From assembly GCA_903825305.1 (NCBI GenBank), contig CAIKAC010000002.1, positions 1 through 64,000 on the forward strand: 64,000 nucleotides of DNA, read 5' to 3'. This document shows, one piece after another, positions 34,539 through 42,960 of the stretch. Positions within the stretch are counted from its first letter, which is position 1. Every line of letters begins with the position of its first letter. Both the position numbers and the translations under genes were made by a program. The notes beneath the pieces were generated by a model, which saw nothing but the letters and a program-made list of their open reading frames with translations, was not told the DNA's origin and ran no database searches. Source of the stretch: an uncultured Actinomycetes bacterium. Lineage in GTDB: Bacteria > Actinomycetota > Acidimicrobiia > Acidimicrobiales > RAAP-2.

Positions 34539-36775
34539 GTGACGCGGTAGGTCGTTTTCGCTTCATGGACCAAGCCCGAGTCAACCTCGATGGCTTTGCT
34601 GTAGAAAACGTAGAACTCGGCCTCACCGCATTCTCCTCTCCTCACGATCCCATCCCGAGCATCACGATTGAGCAAGGCCGCGTCACCGAGCTCGACGGCG
34701 TAGCCGAAGCCGATTTCGATGCTATGGACGAATTCATTGCTCGTCACGGCATTGACGTCACGGTGGCCGAAGAAGCCATGGCATTGAGTGACGTCGCCTT
34801 CGCTCGACTCCTCGTTGACCCCTTTACTCCTCGGAGCGAAGTGGTGCGACTGAGCGCTGGCACGACGCCAGCCAAGTTGGCCAGGGTCTTGAGTTTGCTG
34901 CAGCCCTCAGAGTTGATGATGGCCATGACCAAGATGCGCAGTCGCGCTACGCCTAGCAACCAAGCGCACGTCACCAACCGCCAAGACGATCCGCTCTTGC
35001 TTGCCGCCGATGCAGCCACCGCCGCGGCCTTTGGCTTTCGCGAGATCGAAACGACGGTGCCAGTCCTTGATGATGCACCCAGCAATGCCGTGGCCTGCCT
35101 GATCGGCGCGGCGGTCGGTTCACCAGGTGTGATGCTGCAGTGTTCGGTGGAAGAAGCACTCGAGTTGGAACTCGGCATGCGAGGGATCACGAGTTACGCC
35201 GAGACCATCTCGCTCTATGGCACCGAACAAGTCTTCATTGATGGAGACGACACCCCATGGTCAAAAGCCCTGTTAACGAGCGCCTATGCCTCTCGCGGTA
35301 TGAAGATGCGAGTCTCTTCAGGTTCTGGATCAGAAGCCCTCATGGCTGGCTCCGAAGGCAAGTCCATGTTTTACCTCGAGGCTCGTTGTGTGTCTCTCGC
35401 TCGAGCCTTGGGATCGCAAGGCGTGCAAAACGGAGGCATTGATGCAGCTTCAGTAGCGGGTTCCGTCCCCAAGGGTGTGCGTGCCCTCATGGCTGAAAAC
35501 GTCATGGTCTTGATGCGCAACTTGGAATCGTGTTCGGGCAACGATGCGCTGATGAGCGAATCAGATATGCGGAGAACCGCCCGGACCATCCCCATTGTGT
35601 TGGCGGGATCGGACTTTCCCTTTAGTGGCTTTGGCATGATTCAGCGTTACGACAACATGTTTGGGCCTTCGAACTTCAATGCCGAAGACGTTGATGATCT
35701 TCTCGCCATTCAACGCGACTGGGGCGTGGATGCAGCACTGTCTACCCAAGACCCCACCAAGATTGAACAGCTTCGTCGCCAAGCGGCCCAAGCCTGTGCA
35801 GCGGTCTATCGACACTTGGGACTCTGTGACTTTGATGACAGCCATATAGAGCGAGCCGTCGATGCGGCAGGTTCCAAAGACTTAGGGACCACCGACACGA
35901 TGGCTGTCCTCAATGCGGCAACCACGATCATGGGCTCGGGGATCAGTGTGATCGATGTAGTCACTGCCTTAGAAGAAACCGGCTTTCACGAAGAAGCCGA
36001 GCGAGTCTTAGCCATGGCCAGAGCTCGACTCGACGGAGATTACTTGCAGACCGCCGCAGTATTCACTGAATCCATGGAGGTGTTGTCACTCATCACCGAT
36101 CCCAATGAATACGCCGGGCCTGGCACGGGCTATCTCCCCGATGAACACCGCCAACACCAGATTGACGCCATTCGCCAAGCGGTGACGGTAGATGACTTGC
36201 GACGAGAACAAGCGAAAAGCGCCAGCGATCTGCTTCACGCTCTCGGCCCAGCAGAGCCAAGTAGCGACCCTCGAGATGTGGTCATTGGGGTGTCGCCAGC
36301 CGTGGGCCGAGAGGTGTTCACGACCTTGTCGGGAGCCACAGTCGTGGAGGTTGTGGCTGAATTGCTGGCCGGCCTCGAAGAAGAAGGTTGCATCGGGCGC
36401 ATTGTTCGCTTCTCGGACACCGTCGATCTCGGCCGCATTGGATTGTCAGCGGCCAAACTTTCGGGTTCTGGCATCGGTATCGGCCTTCAAGGCAAAGGTA
36501 CCGCCTTGATTCATCGTCGCGACCTCTCACCCTTGGCGAATCTTGAGCTCTACTCAGTCGCACCGGCGGTGACCCTCGATCTCTATCGCTTGTTGGGGAT
36601 CAATGCCGGCCGCCACGCCAAGGGCGCCCGGCCCGATCCCGCCCGCAACCCTTATAACGATGAAGCTATTGAGGCGAGGTATCACACCAAGGTCATTGCC
36701 CTTCAAGCGCTTGAGCGCAGTCATGTGGTGACGAATGCGATACCAGAAGAACTCAGTCAAGAGGGAATCAGATGA
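34535..36775 (+). CDS. B12-dependent diol/glycerol dehydratase, large and medium subunits fused
   Basis: 746 residues. Residues 1-~545 are the large (PduC-type) TIM-barrel subunit. Relative to the Klebsiella oxytoca numbering as I recall it, the active-site residues occur with a constant +2 offset: Gln143, His145, Glu172, Glu223, Gln298, Asp337 and Ser364, so the site is intact. Residues ~580-746 are the medium (PduD-type) subunit: DVVIGVSPAVGREVF, GRIVRFSDTVDLGRIGLSAA, LSGSGIGIGLQGKG, LSPLANLELYSVAP. The N-terminal targeting helix of PduD is replaced by a linker (~545-580). The enzyme converts 1,2-propanediol to propionaldehyde (or glycerol to 3-hydroxypropionaldehyde) with adenosylcobalamin. 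Fused forms are known from mycobacteria. GTG start overlaps the previous stop. Confidence 0.9.
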   Translation: MSDAVGRFRFMDQARVNLDGFAVENVELGLTAFSSPHDPIPSITIEQGRVTELDGVAEADFDAMDEFIARHGIDVTVAEEAMALSDVAFARLLVDPFTPRSEVVRLSAGTTPAKLARVLSLLQPSELMMAMTKMRSRATPSNQAHVTNRQDDPLLLAADAATAAAFGFREIETTVPVLDDAPSNAVACLIGAAVGSPGVMLQCSVEEALELELGMRGITSYAETISLYGTEQVFIDGDDTPWSKALLTSAYASRGMKMRVSSGSGSEALMAGSEGKSMFYLEARCVSLARALGSQGVQNGGIDAASVAGSVPKGVRALMAENVMVLMRNLESCSGNDALMSESDMRRTARTIPIVLAGSDFPFSGFGMIQRYDNMFGPSNFNAEDVDDLLAIQRDWGVDAALSTQDPTKIEQLRRQAAQACAAVYRHLGLCDFDDSHIERAVDAAGSKDLGTTDTMAVLNAATTIMGSGISVIDVVTALEETGFHEEAERVLAMARARLDGDYLQTAAVFTESMEVLSLITDPNEYAGPGTGYLPDEHRQHQIDAIRQAVTVDDLRREQAKSASDLLHALGPAEPSSDPRDVVIGVSPAVGREVFTTLSGATVVEVVAELLAGLEEEGCIGRIVRFSDTVDLGRIGLSAAKLSGSGIGIGLQGKGTALIHRRDLSPLANLELYSVAPAVTLDLYRLLGINAGRHAKGARPDPARNPYNDEAIEARYHTKVIALQALERSHVVTNAIPEELSQEGIR

Positions 36776-37140
36776 GCGACACCTCCCGTCAAGCCCTATC
36801 GGGAAAAGACACCCAGCAAATCACGGTCGATGCTGCCGTGGCGGGGGAGTTGAGTCTTGATGATCTTCGCATTCACCCAGACACGCTGGAATACCAAGCC
36901 ACCCAAGCGCACGCCCATGCCAATCCTCAATTGGCGGCCAACTTTCGTCGAGCAGCGGAACTCACGAGACTGAGCGATGAAGAAGTCCTCGGTCTCTACG
37001 ACATGCTTCGGCCCTTTCGGGCCACTCCGCAAGAGCTTGCCGACAAGGGTGAGGAATTGACTGCTCGAGGTTTGCCTCTCGTGGGGGAGCTCTTTCATGA
37101 AGCGGCTGGCGTCTACGAGCGTCGTCACCTCGGAGCATGA
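36772..37140 (+). CDS. Diol dehydratase small subunit (PduE type)
   Basis: 122 residues. The conserved core is present: LRIHPDTLEYQATQAHAHAN, QLAANFRRAAELTRLSDEEV, LYDMLRPFRATPQELADKG, and the ending LFHEAAGVYERRHLG. It is about 50 residues shorter than enterobacterial PduE because the N-terminal extension is missing. It should complete the dehydratase with the fused subunit, giving an (alpha-beta)-gamma arrangement. It overlaps the preceding gene (ATGA) and the following reactivase (ATGA), so the three are translationally coupled. Confidence 0.9.
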   Translation: MSDTSRQALSGKDTQQITVDAAVAGELSLDDLRIHPDTLEYQATQAHAHANPQLAANFRRAAELTRLSDEEVLGLYDMLRPFRATPQELADKGEELTARGLPLVGELFHEAAGVYERRHLGA

Positions 37141-38852
37141 CGATCTATGCCGGCATTGATGTCGGCAACGCCACCACCGAAATCGTCCTCGTTGAACGCT
37201 CTAACACCGAGCTCAAACTTGTCGGCCATGTCCGAGGCCTCACGAGAGGCAAAAAAGGCTCTCGCTCAAGCCTCCAAGGAGCCGCGTCGTATGTACGTCG
37301 CCTTGAACGCTCACTGGGCGTCAAGGCTGACATCGGTTTTGTGGCTCCGTTACAACCCGTAGAGACCCGATCGCTCAAGGTTGAACTTCCAAACATCGAC
37401 ACAGGCCGCCTCGAAATCCTGGCGAGAGATGTCTCCACGCCTGGCCGAGCCGGAAAGGCGCTTGGCCGACCATTCCTGCTCACCAAGAACGAACCCATAG
37501 ATGACAGAGCTATCAATGATCCCGTTATCGTCATAGTGCCGCGATCGATTGGCTACCGCGAAGCAACCAAAACGATTGGCACGTTGACCTCGAGCGGCAT
37601 CAAGGTAACCGGCGTTGTGGCCGAAGGCGATGAAGGGGTCCTCATCGCCAATCGCATTGACCCAGCCATTGCGGTGCTTGATCAAATCAAGATTGATGGT
37701 CTCGAAGACGCAGCCTTGATCGGTATGGAAGTGGCCGGTCCCGGACAAAGCCTCTCGTTTCTGAGTGATCCGTTGGCTCTGTTTTCTCAATGTGGACTTC
37801 GAGATAGTGAGCGCGACAATGCGACAGCGCTTGCTGGCCAGCTTCTTGATGCGAGCAATGCCGTGGTTGTCCTCCACGACGTCGAAAGAACAAACGAACA
37901 GAATCTCGGAGCGTGGCTCGAGATCAACGGAGCACACCGAGACCTGATTGGCGGTATTGAAGAACTGATGCGCTCTGGCGTTGGGGGAGTCACGAAGATC
38001 AGCCTGGACGGCACTGACGCTGAAGTTTGTGAAGACGCATTCGGAGTTGATCTGGCTGATGTTGCTCGACGAGCTCACATCAGATTGGGCAGTGTCGAAT
38101 CAGGTTCGGTGGTGTTCTCGACCCTCGAACAAGACCCGGAACGCCTCGATCACGCGGCCGTGTTGAGCGAACTCCTCGGGATCCCGGTCACCGTTGCGGC
38201 TAACGAAGCACAAGCGGCTCGAGCTGGCGCGCTCACGACTCCTGGAGCGAGACACGATGCACTTGTGGTGGACCTTGGTGCCGGCACCATCGATGTCATG
38301 ACCGAATCCTCAAGCGATACCGCAGCAGGAGCCGGCGAATTGCTGAGCGCTTGTGTGGCTGAATTACTTGGCGTCACCCGAGCGGCGGCTGATTGGATAA
38401 AACGAGGACCTTCGGTTCGAGTGGAAGCACCACTTCGTTATGAAACAGAGAGTGCTGAGCGAGCCTTCTTTTCAGATCCAGCCCCGGCCGACACGCTCGG
38501 TCGTCTGGCCTGTCCTGGACCCATTGGTCTCATGGGCTTTGACGCCCCGTTGTCTCCGAGCGAATGGAGAGCACTTCGACTCAGCCTCAAAGAACGCGTC
38601 ATCGGCGCCAACGTCAATCGGGTGTTGGCTTCTCATCCTTCTGCCAACACACACGTCATCGTGGTGGGTGGACCAGCAGGTGACGATGAACTCATTGCTG
38701 TGTTGTCTCGCTGCCTGCCCGATGGAGCCGTGGTCGCTCGTGCCAATGTGGGTGCGGACTTCGTCGAACAAGGTCAGCCAACGCTCGACCATCGCTATGC
38801 CGCAGCGCTGGGACTCGTCCTTTTGGGTTTGGCTTCTGAACCTCAGCCTTGA
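37137..38852 (+). CDS. Diol dehydratase reactivase, large subunit (PduG/DdrA type)
   Basis: 571 residues with an ASKHA ATPase core: YAGIDVGNATTEIVLVE at the start, the DdrA-type insert (GRPFLLTKNEPIDDRAINDP), VLDQIKIDGLEDAALIGME, the second phosphate loop ALVVDLGAGTIDVM and VIVVGGPAGDDELI near the end. Reactivases exchange damaged cobalamin for adenosylcobalamin in the dehydratase, using ATP. The usual small partner (PduH/DdrB) is not found in this window. The gene is the last of the run, and its stop overlaps the convergent beta-helix gene by 10 bases. Confidence 0.88.
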   Translation: MTIYAGIDVGNATTEIVLVERSNTELKLVGHVRGLTRGKKGSRSSLQGAASYVRRLERSLGVKADIGFVAPLQPVETRSLKVELPNIDTGRLEILARDVSTPGRAGKALGRPFLLTKNEPIDDRAINDPVIVIVPRSIGYREATKTIGTLTSSGIKVTGVVAEGDEGVLIANRIDPAIAVLDQIKIDGLEDAALIGMEVAGPGQSLSFLSDPLALFSQCGLRDSERDNATALAGQLLDASNAVVVLHDVERTNEQNLGAWLEINGAHRDLIGGIEELMRSGVGGVTKISLDGTDAEVCEDAFGVDLADVARRAHIRLGSVESGSVVFSTLEQDPERLDHAAVLSELLGIPVTVAANEAQAARAGALTTPGARHDALVVDLGAGTIDVMTESSSDTAAGAGELLSACVAELLGVTRAAADWIKRGPSVRVEAPLRYETESAERAFFSDPAPADTLGRLACPGPIGLMGFDAPLSPSEWRALRLSLKERVIGANVNRVLASHPSANTHVIVVGGPAGDDELIAVLSRCLPDGAVVARANVGADFVEQGQPTLDHRYAAALGLVLLGLASEPQP

Positions 38853-40258
38853 ATGTTCCGAAGTGTCGCTGCCGGTCCATTTCCTGCGCCGTCTTGGGCC
38901 GTGACACTCACGCGATAGGCCTGAGATGAATCAAGACCATGAATGGTGCAGGTCACCTTTGAGGCAGTTCTACAAGTTTTGCCACTGGGAGTTGCCGTGA
39001 CCAGATAGCCAGAAGGCAAGGGTCCTCGACGCGGTACTGACCACTTCACCATCAAGCTTGAACCATTCGCGCTCGCGTGAACACTCCGCGGAGCACCGGG
39101 ATAGACCTTCCTGCACGTCAACAAAAATTGTCCTGATTTCTCATCGTTGCTTGGCGTCGTGGCCGTAGCGGTCACCACAAAAGCCTTGTTGTCTGAATAG
39201 GTGATGGGTGAACCGGGTGCTCCTGTGATGTATTCCTGCAAGCTCGACCAAGTTGAACTTCCCGTGCCAGCGGTAGTAGCCGATCCCGAAGTGGGCGCCC
39301 CATCAATGATGAGTGGCGAGGCAGGAGTGGTGGCACTAGGTGAAGGGTTTTGACTAAGTGGCGAATATTGCGAAGCGCCACCACCAATGCCGGCGCCAGC
39401 TCCCGTCCAGTCATAGAAAGCAAGGCCACCGCTCCCGCCGTTGGCAACAACGGATGCGCAGCCGCCGATGGTGATTGCAGGACCAGTTGAATAAGAGTTA
39501 GTAGCCCAACCGATACCGCTCGCCCCCTGCCCTCCTGTCGCTACAACGGAGCCCCCCTTGATAGCAATCTTCATGGGTGTATTGGCGTAGTCCTGATACC
39601 AACCGTTTCCGATTCCAGGGGCTTCCGAACCACCGAAAGCCTCAACGCTGCCGCCATTGATGGTGACGGATCCGCCACCGATGTAATACGCCCCACCAAT
39701 TCCTGACGCTCCTTGGCCACCCGTTGCGATGATGATTCCACCATCGATCGAGATGGACCCCATACTGAAGAAGCCACTTGTGTTCACGTTGGTCACGCCA
39801 TAGGCAGCCCCGATACCCGGCTCAAGGTATTGTCCGGTGGCGGTCACCGTTCCACCAGTCGAAGAATCTTCAATGGTTAATGATGCACCTTGGTACACGG
39901 AAATCGCCGCGTCATCTTCGTTAGCTTGTGACGTCACGGTGAGATGGTTGCCGTGAAGATCGAGCACGATACGAGCCCCACCCGAACCATGGTTCGACGG
40001 CACACTCAACGATTGTCCACCAACAGGACTTGATATTGAGGAGCCAAGTTGAATGGTCGTCGTGACGCCATTGGGCGCGGAAGTAAAGTCTCGGGACAAC
40101 TGACTCCACGTCGTCGCCACTTCTTTGGTGGCTGCACCGGATGAAGAAGCAACGACGGCGCTGAATCCGAGTGCCATGAAAGTGCTCAGGACCAAGGCGA
40201 TTGTGGGCCGATGGGATCGAGAATGAACACTACGTTTCGCACTCTGACGTTGAACCAT
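38843..40258 (-). CDS. Secreted Gly-rich beta-helix protein with C-terminal FN3 domain
   Basis: 471 residues from ATG 40258-40256, supported by AAGGAG (complement of 40266-40271) seven bases away; an earlier in-frame start lacks this. Residues ~1-42 form a signal peptide (TIALVLSTFMALGFSAVVAS then SGAATKE). The middle (~100-330) repeats short units of the type ITINGGSVxAxGGxxAxGIG with glycine turns, as in right-handed beta-helix carbohydrate-binding proteins (Cthe_2159-like). The last ~90 residues are one FN3 module (PGAPRSVHASANGSSLMVKW, ending YRVSVTAQDGAGNG) with two cysteines, close in style to the modules of the giant protein at 9412. Probably extracellular and glycan-binding. No sorting signal seen. 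Confidence 0.78.
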   Translation of the reverse strand: MVQRQSAKRSVHSRSHRPTIALVLSTFMALGFSAVVASSSGAATKEVATTWSQLSRDFTSAPNGVTTTIQLGSSISSPVGGQSLSVPSNHGSGGARIVLDLHGNHLTVTSQANEDDAAISVYQGASLTIEDSSTGGTVTATGQYLEPGIGAAYGVTNVNTSGFFSMGSISIDGGIIIATGGQGASGIGGAYYIGGGSVTINGGSVEAFGGSEAPGIGNGWYQDYANTPMKIAIKGGSVVATGGQGASGIGWATNSYSTGPAITIGGCASVVANGGSGGLAFYDWTGAGAGIGGGASQYSPLSQNPSPSATTPASPLIIDGAPTSGSATTAGTGSSTWSSLQEYITGAPGSPITYSDNKAFVVTATATTPSNDEKSGQFLLTCRKVYPGAPRSVHASANGSSLMVKWSVPRRGPLPSGYLVTATPSGKTCRTASKVTCTIHGLDSSQAYRVSVTAQDGAGNGPAATLRNIQG

Positions 40259-40608
40259 GGAGCTACTCCTTTGACCATGTCGAATCAAGATCCGATACGC
40301 CCGATTGTCCCACACGACCATCAGCGACGGCCATCGACACAGTCAATCTGCTTCATGTATTAGGGGGTTTAGGAGTTTCGAGACATGAGGAGAATGGTAA
40401 GGCGGAGAGCGATTCCAGATTCTCAAGCGATCGCCAACCCCGACAAAGGTTGACCAATGCGGGGAACCAGCCTTGGATTTTGAACGTGTTCGCGCAGACG
40501 ACTGCCGGTCATTGGCAGTTCAACAAGGCTCGCGACGAGGGCGGCCATCGAAGAATCACACTCCTGTTTGATCTAGTAAGATGTATCACGCTCTCTTTTG
40601 AGAGTCAT
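40259..40608. other. Intergenic region before tRNA-Arg
   Basis: 350 bases with no supported gene. It contains the ribosome-binding site of the beta-helix gene at its left end. At its right end there is a possible tRNA -10 box (TAAGAT, 40577-40582) and a perfect 5-bp hairpin CTCTC-TTTT-GAGAG (40591-40604) just before the tRNA 5' end. Confidence 0.4.
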
Positions 40609-40685
40609 GCGGCGGTAGCTCAGTGGATTAGAGCATTGGTCTACGGAACCAAGGGTCGGGGGTTCGAATCCCTCTCGCCGCACCA
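40609..40685 (+). tRNA. tRNA-Arg (anticodon ACG)
   Basis: Complete cloverleaf. The acceptor stem GCGGCGG pairs with TCGCCGC (G-T at the last pair). The D-arm is GCTC...GAGC, the anticodon stem TTGGT/ACCAA with loop CTACGGA, and the anticodon ACG at 40643-40645. The T-arm has TTCGAAT. The 3' CCA (40683-40685) is encoded. It marks the left edge of the defence island. Confidence 0.97.
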
Positions 40686-40779
40686 AAGTTGAGAATTCCA
40701 CTCTTGGGGTGGATTTTGATTTTCGCGAATCGGGTTTTCCGAGAGCAAAGTTAGCTGCCTTCTGACAAGCTAAGACTCG

Positions 40780-41688
40780 ATGGATGCCATAAGAGAGTTA
40801 GCCGTACGCGAAGCGATGTTCAATCACTTGGATGGGCTTCTTGCATCATCGAGCGACGACACGATCCATCGCGACAACACCGCCGAGTTCTCATTCCTTG
40901 GTGAGCGAATCGTCATGCGCCAGCTCTATGGGCGAGGTATTCACAAACCGCAGACATTAAGTGCGGCCCTTTCGATAACCACGACGTTTCGCGCTCCTGG
41001 CGCTAAGAAACCCTATGACGATTCAATTGGGGAAGAAGGCCTTCCAAGGTATAAATACGAAGGCACCGATCCTGATCTTTGGACGAACCAAGCCCTTCGA
41101 CGTGCGATGGAGACCGAACTCCCGCTGGTGTATTTCATCGGAGTTCGACCCGATGCTTTCTTGGTCCGTTATCCAGTTTTTGTCATCGGGGACGACCCGG
41201 CAAGACATGAATTTGTCCTCGGGTTTTCTCGTGCTGACTTTGGTATCGATTTAGCAAAGCTCTCGGCTCCCGAGAAGGTTTATTACGCAAGACTTACCAA
41301 GCAGCGCCTTCATCAGCCTCGATTCCGTCAGCAAATTTTGATTGCCTACGACTCTTCCTGCGCCGTGTGTCGACTGCGACATGAGCGGTTACTTGATGCC
41401 GCCCATATCATTGGAGACTCGGAACTCGGTGGAGATCCAATTGTTCAAAATGGCCTTGCGCTCTGCAAAATCCACCACGCTGCTTTCGACGCTAACTTCC
41501 TTGCGGTGAGGCCAGATTACCGGGTTGAAATCAATAAGAGACTCATGGAAGAAGTAGATGGCCCCATGTTGAAACATGGTCTTCAGGAGATGCATGGAGT
41601 CGAAATTTCAGTCCCTCGATCTCGCAGTTCTCGGCCGGATCCGGAAAGGTTGGCGATTAAGTACCAGGAGTTCCAGAGAGTTTCATGA
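40780..41688 (+). CDS. HNH restriction-type endonuclease
   Basis: 302 residues. Residues ~190-245 are an HNH nuclease with zinc ligands: Cys194-x2-Cys197, LLDAAHIIG (catalytic His209 region), NGLALCKIHHAAFD (Asn224, Cys229, His232/233). Residues ~35-150 form a separate N-terminal domain with the pattern YKYEGTDPDLWTNQALRRAM, PLVYFIGVRPDAFLVRYPVF and VIGDDP, shared by COG3440-type predicted restriction endonucleases. I think it reads the target or its modification. It lies between tRNA-Arg and the phosphorothioation operon on the same strand, 147 bases before sspA. It may cut unmodified invading DNA or sense sulfur-modified DNA; the sequence does not tell. It is clearly less GC-rich than the microcompartment genes. 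Confidence 0.78.
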   Translation: MDAIRELAVREAMFNHLDGLLASSSDDTIHRDNTAEFSFLGERIVMRQLYGRGIHKPQTLSAALSITTTFRAPGAKKPYDDSIGEEGLPRYKYEGTDPDLWTNQALRRAMETELPLVYFIGVRPDAFLVRYPVFVIGDDPARHEFVLGFSRADFGIDLAKLSAPEKVYYARLTKQRLHQPRFRQQILIAYDSSCAVCRLRHERLLDAAHIIGDSELGGDPIVQNGLALCKIHHAAFDANFLAVRPDYRVEINKRLMEEVDGPMLKHGLQEMHGVEISVPRSRSSRPDPERLAIKYQEFQRVS

Positions 41689-41770
41689 TCGGTCGACTCG
41701 ATACTAAAAGTTGCCGTACTTTGCTGGCTGTTGGGTACTAAGTACCAAGAATTTTCTTGAGTTTTCATGG
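41658..41770 (+). repeat. Imperfect ~40-bp direct repeat spanning the end of the HNH gene
   Basis: The stretch around TAAGTACCA at 41658-41666 up to TTTCATG recurs, with about two-thirds identity, around 41739-41747. The offset is 81 bp. The first copy encodes the last residues of the HNH protein; the second lies in the promoter region of sspA. Confidence 0.5.
41734..41746. promoter_or_regulatory. Near-perfect palindrome upstream of sspA
   Basis: GGTACTAAGTACC (12 of 13 positions symmetric) about 90 bases before the sspA start and inside the second copy of the direct repeat. It may be an operator for the phosphorothioation operon. No regulator gene of a known family is adjacent. Confidence 0.4.
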
Positions 41771-41835
41771 GAGCGAGGCATCTATAGGGCACACCCCCCA
41801 ACTACCCTTGAGGTTGTGAACTTCGGTGGCTCCAG

Positions 41836-42960
41836 ATGATTTACCTTGATTACAACGCGACAACTCCTGTTACCCCTAGCGTCCTCGAGGCAATGCTTCC
41901 ATGGTTTAGTGAAACATTTTTCAATGCCGCCTCTGCTCATCAGGGTGGTCGCAGAGCATCACATGCCGTCGATGTAGCTAGGGACCAGATTTCTTCGCTT
42001 CTTCATTGCCGAGCAGGAGAACTCGTCTTTACCTCTGGAGCGACGGAAGCCAATAATTTGGCGCTAAAGGGGTTGCGCAGTGGCGCGTCTCGGATGGTGA
42101 CTGTGGCAACCGAACACAAAGCCGTGCTTGACGTAGCTACGTATTGGTCCGAGCGTGGTCGCCCTGTCACGATTCTCTCCGTTAGTCGAGACGGCTTGAT
42201 CGACTTAGATGAACTCGCCGAAGTAATAGCAGTTGGTGATGTGGGTGTGGTTTCGGTCATGCTGGCAAATAACGAGACTGGGGTAATTCAAGATCTTGCC
42301 CGGATCAGCGAGATCATTCACCAATCTGATGCCCTCTTGCACTGTGACGCGACGCAAGCAGTAGGGAAAATGAAGGTTGACGTTGACGAACTTGGGGTGG
42401 ATCTTCTGTCGCTGTCTGCCCACAAACTGTACGGTCCGAAAGGCGTTGGGGCACTCTTTGTTCGGCGTGGGGTAGAGCTGGGCACGCAGATGCACGGCGG
42501 AGGCCACGAAAACGGGATGCGCAGTGGAACGTTGAATGTCCCCGGGATAGTTGGATTTGGCGCTGCAGCCGAATATGTCGGAGCTCATTTAGAGAATTCG
42601 ATGAAACTGACCGACCTCTTGGATGAATTCACGTCCCACCTCGCGGCGTGTGGTGTGGATTTCGATGTCGTTGCGGCTGGCACCCCAAAATTGCCGAACA
42701 CGATCAATATACGGTTCATCGGTGCAGATGGTGAAGCGGTGATGGTCAATGCGCCTAAGGTCGCAATGTCGTCAGGATCTGCCTGCACCGCTCGGATCCC
42801 GGAGCCTTCGCATGTCCTCACTGCCATGGGATTAAGCCATGCTGAGGCTGAAGAATGTTTGAGGATTAGTTGTGGGATCCCCACGACCGTTGTGGAGATG
42901 CGTGAGGCTGCAGCGTTAGTTGCGCAAGCTGTTACCCGGGTGAAGGAGTTGACGTCGTGA
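41836..42960 (+). CDS. sspA: Cysteine desulfurase of the phosphorothioation system (SspA/DndA type)
   Basis: 374 residues; begins MIYLDYNATTPVTP, the standard start of IscS/NifS/DndA enzymes. PLP lysine is Lys197 in SLSAHKLYGPKG, the cofactor His is in TEHKAVLD (His94), and the sulfur-carrying Cys317 lies in SSGSACTARIPEPSHVL. The enzyme takes sulfur from cysteine as a persulfide and passes it to the PP-loop protein (SspD here). First gene of an 11.5-kb operon in which the next gene starts at its stop (GTGA overlap). An ordinary iron-sulfur-cluster role is possible, but the gene order A-B-C-D fits the Ssp DNA phosphorothioation module. Confidence 0.85.
   Translation: MIYLDYNATTPVTPSVLEAMLPWFSETFFNAASAHQGGRRASHAVDVARDQISSLLHCRAGELVFTSGATEANNLALKGLRSGASRMVTVATEHKAVLDVATYWSERGRPVTILSVSRDGLIDLDELAEVIAVGDVGVVSVMLANNETGVIQDLARISEIIHQSDALLHCDATQAVGKMKVDVDELGVDLLSLSAHKLYGPKGVGALFVRRGVELGTQMHGGGHENGMRSGTLNVPGIVGFGAAAEYVGAHLENSMKLTDLLDEFTSHLAACGVDFDVVAAGTPKLPNTINIRFIGADGEAVMVNAPKVAMSSGSACTARIPEPSHVLTAMGLSHAEAEECLRISCGIPTTVVEMREAAALVAQAVTRVKELTS

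Noticed and set aside
40660-40690. tRNA 3' end as an attachment site with a matching att repeat at the island end
   Set aside because: I looked for a second copy of the T-arm/acceptor sequence around 53-61 kb and saw none, so no att pair is annotated.
40201-40692. 163-codon open frame across the region left of and through the tRNA
   Set aside because: It runs antisense over the signal peptide of the beta-helix gene and reads through the tRNA; composition and position mark it as spurious.
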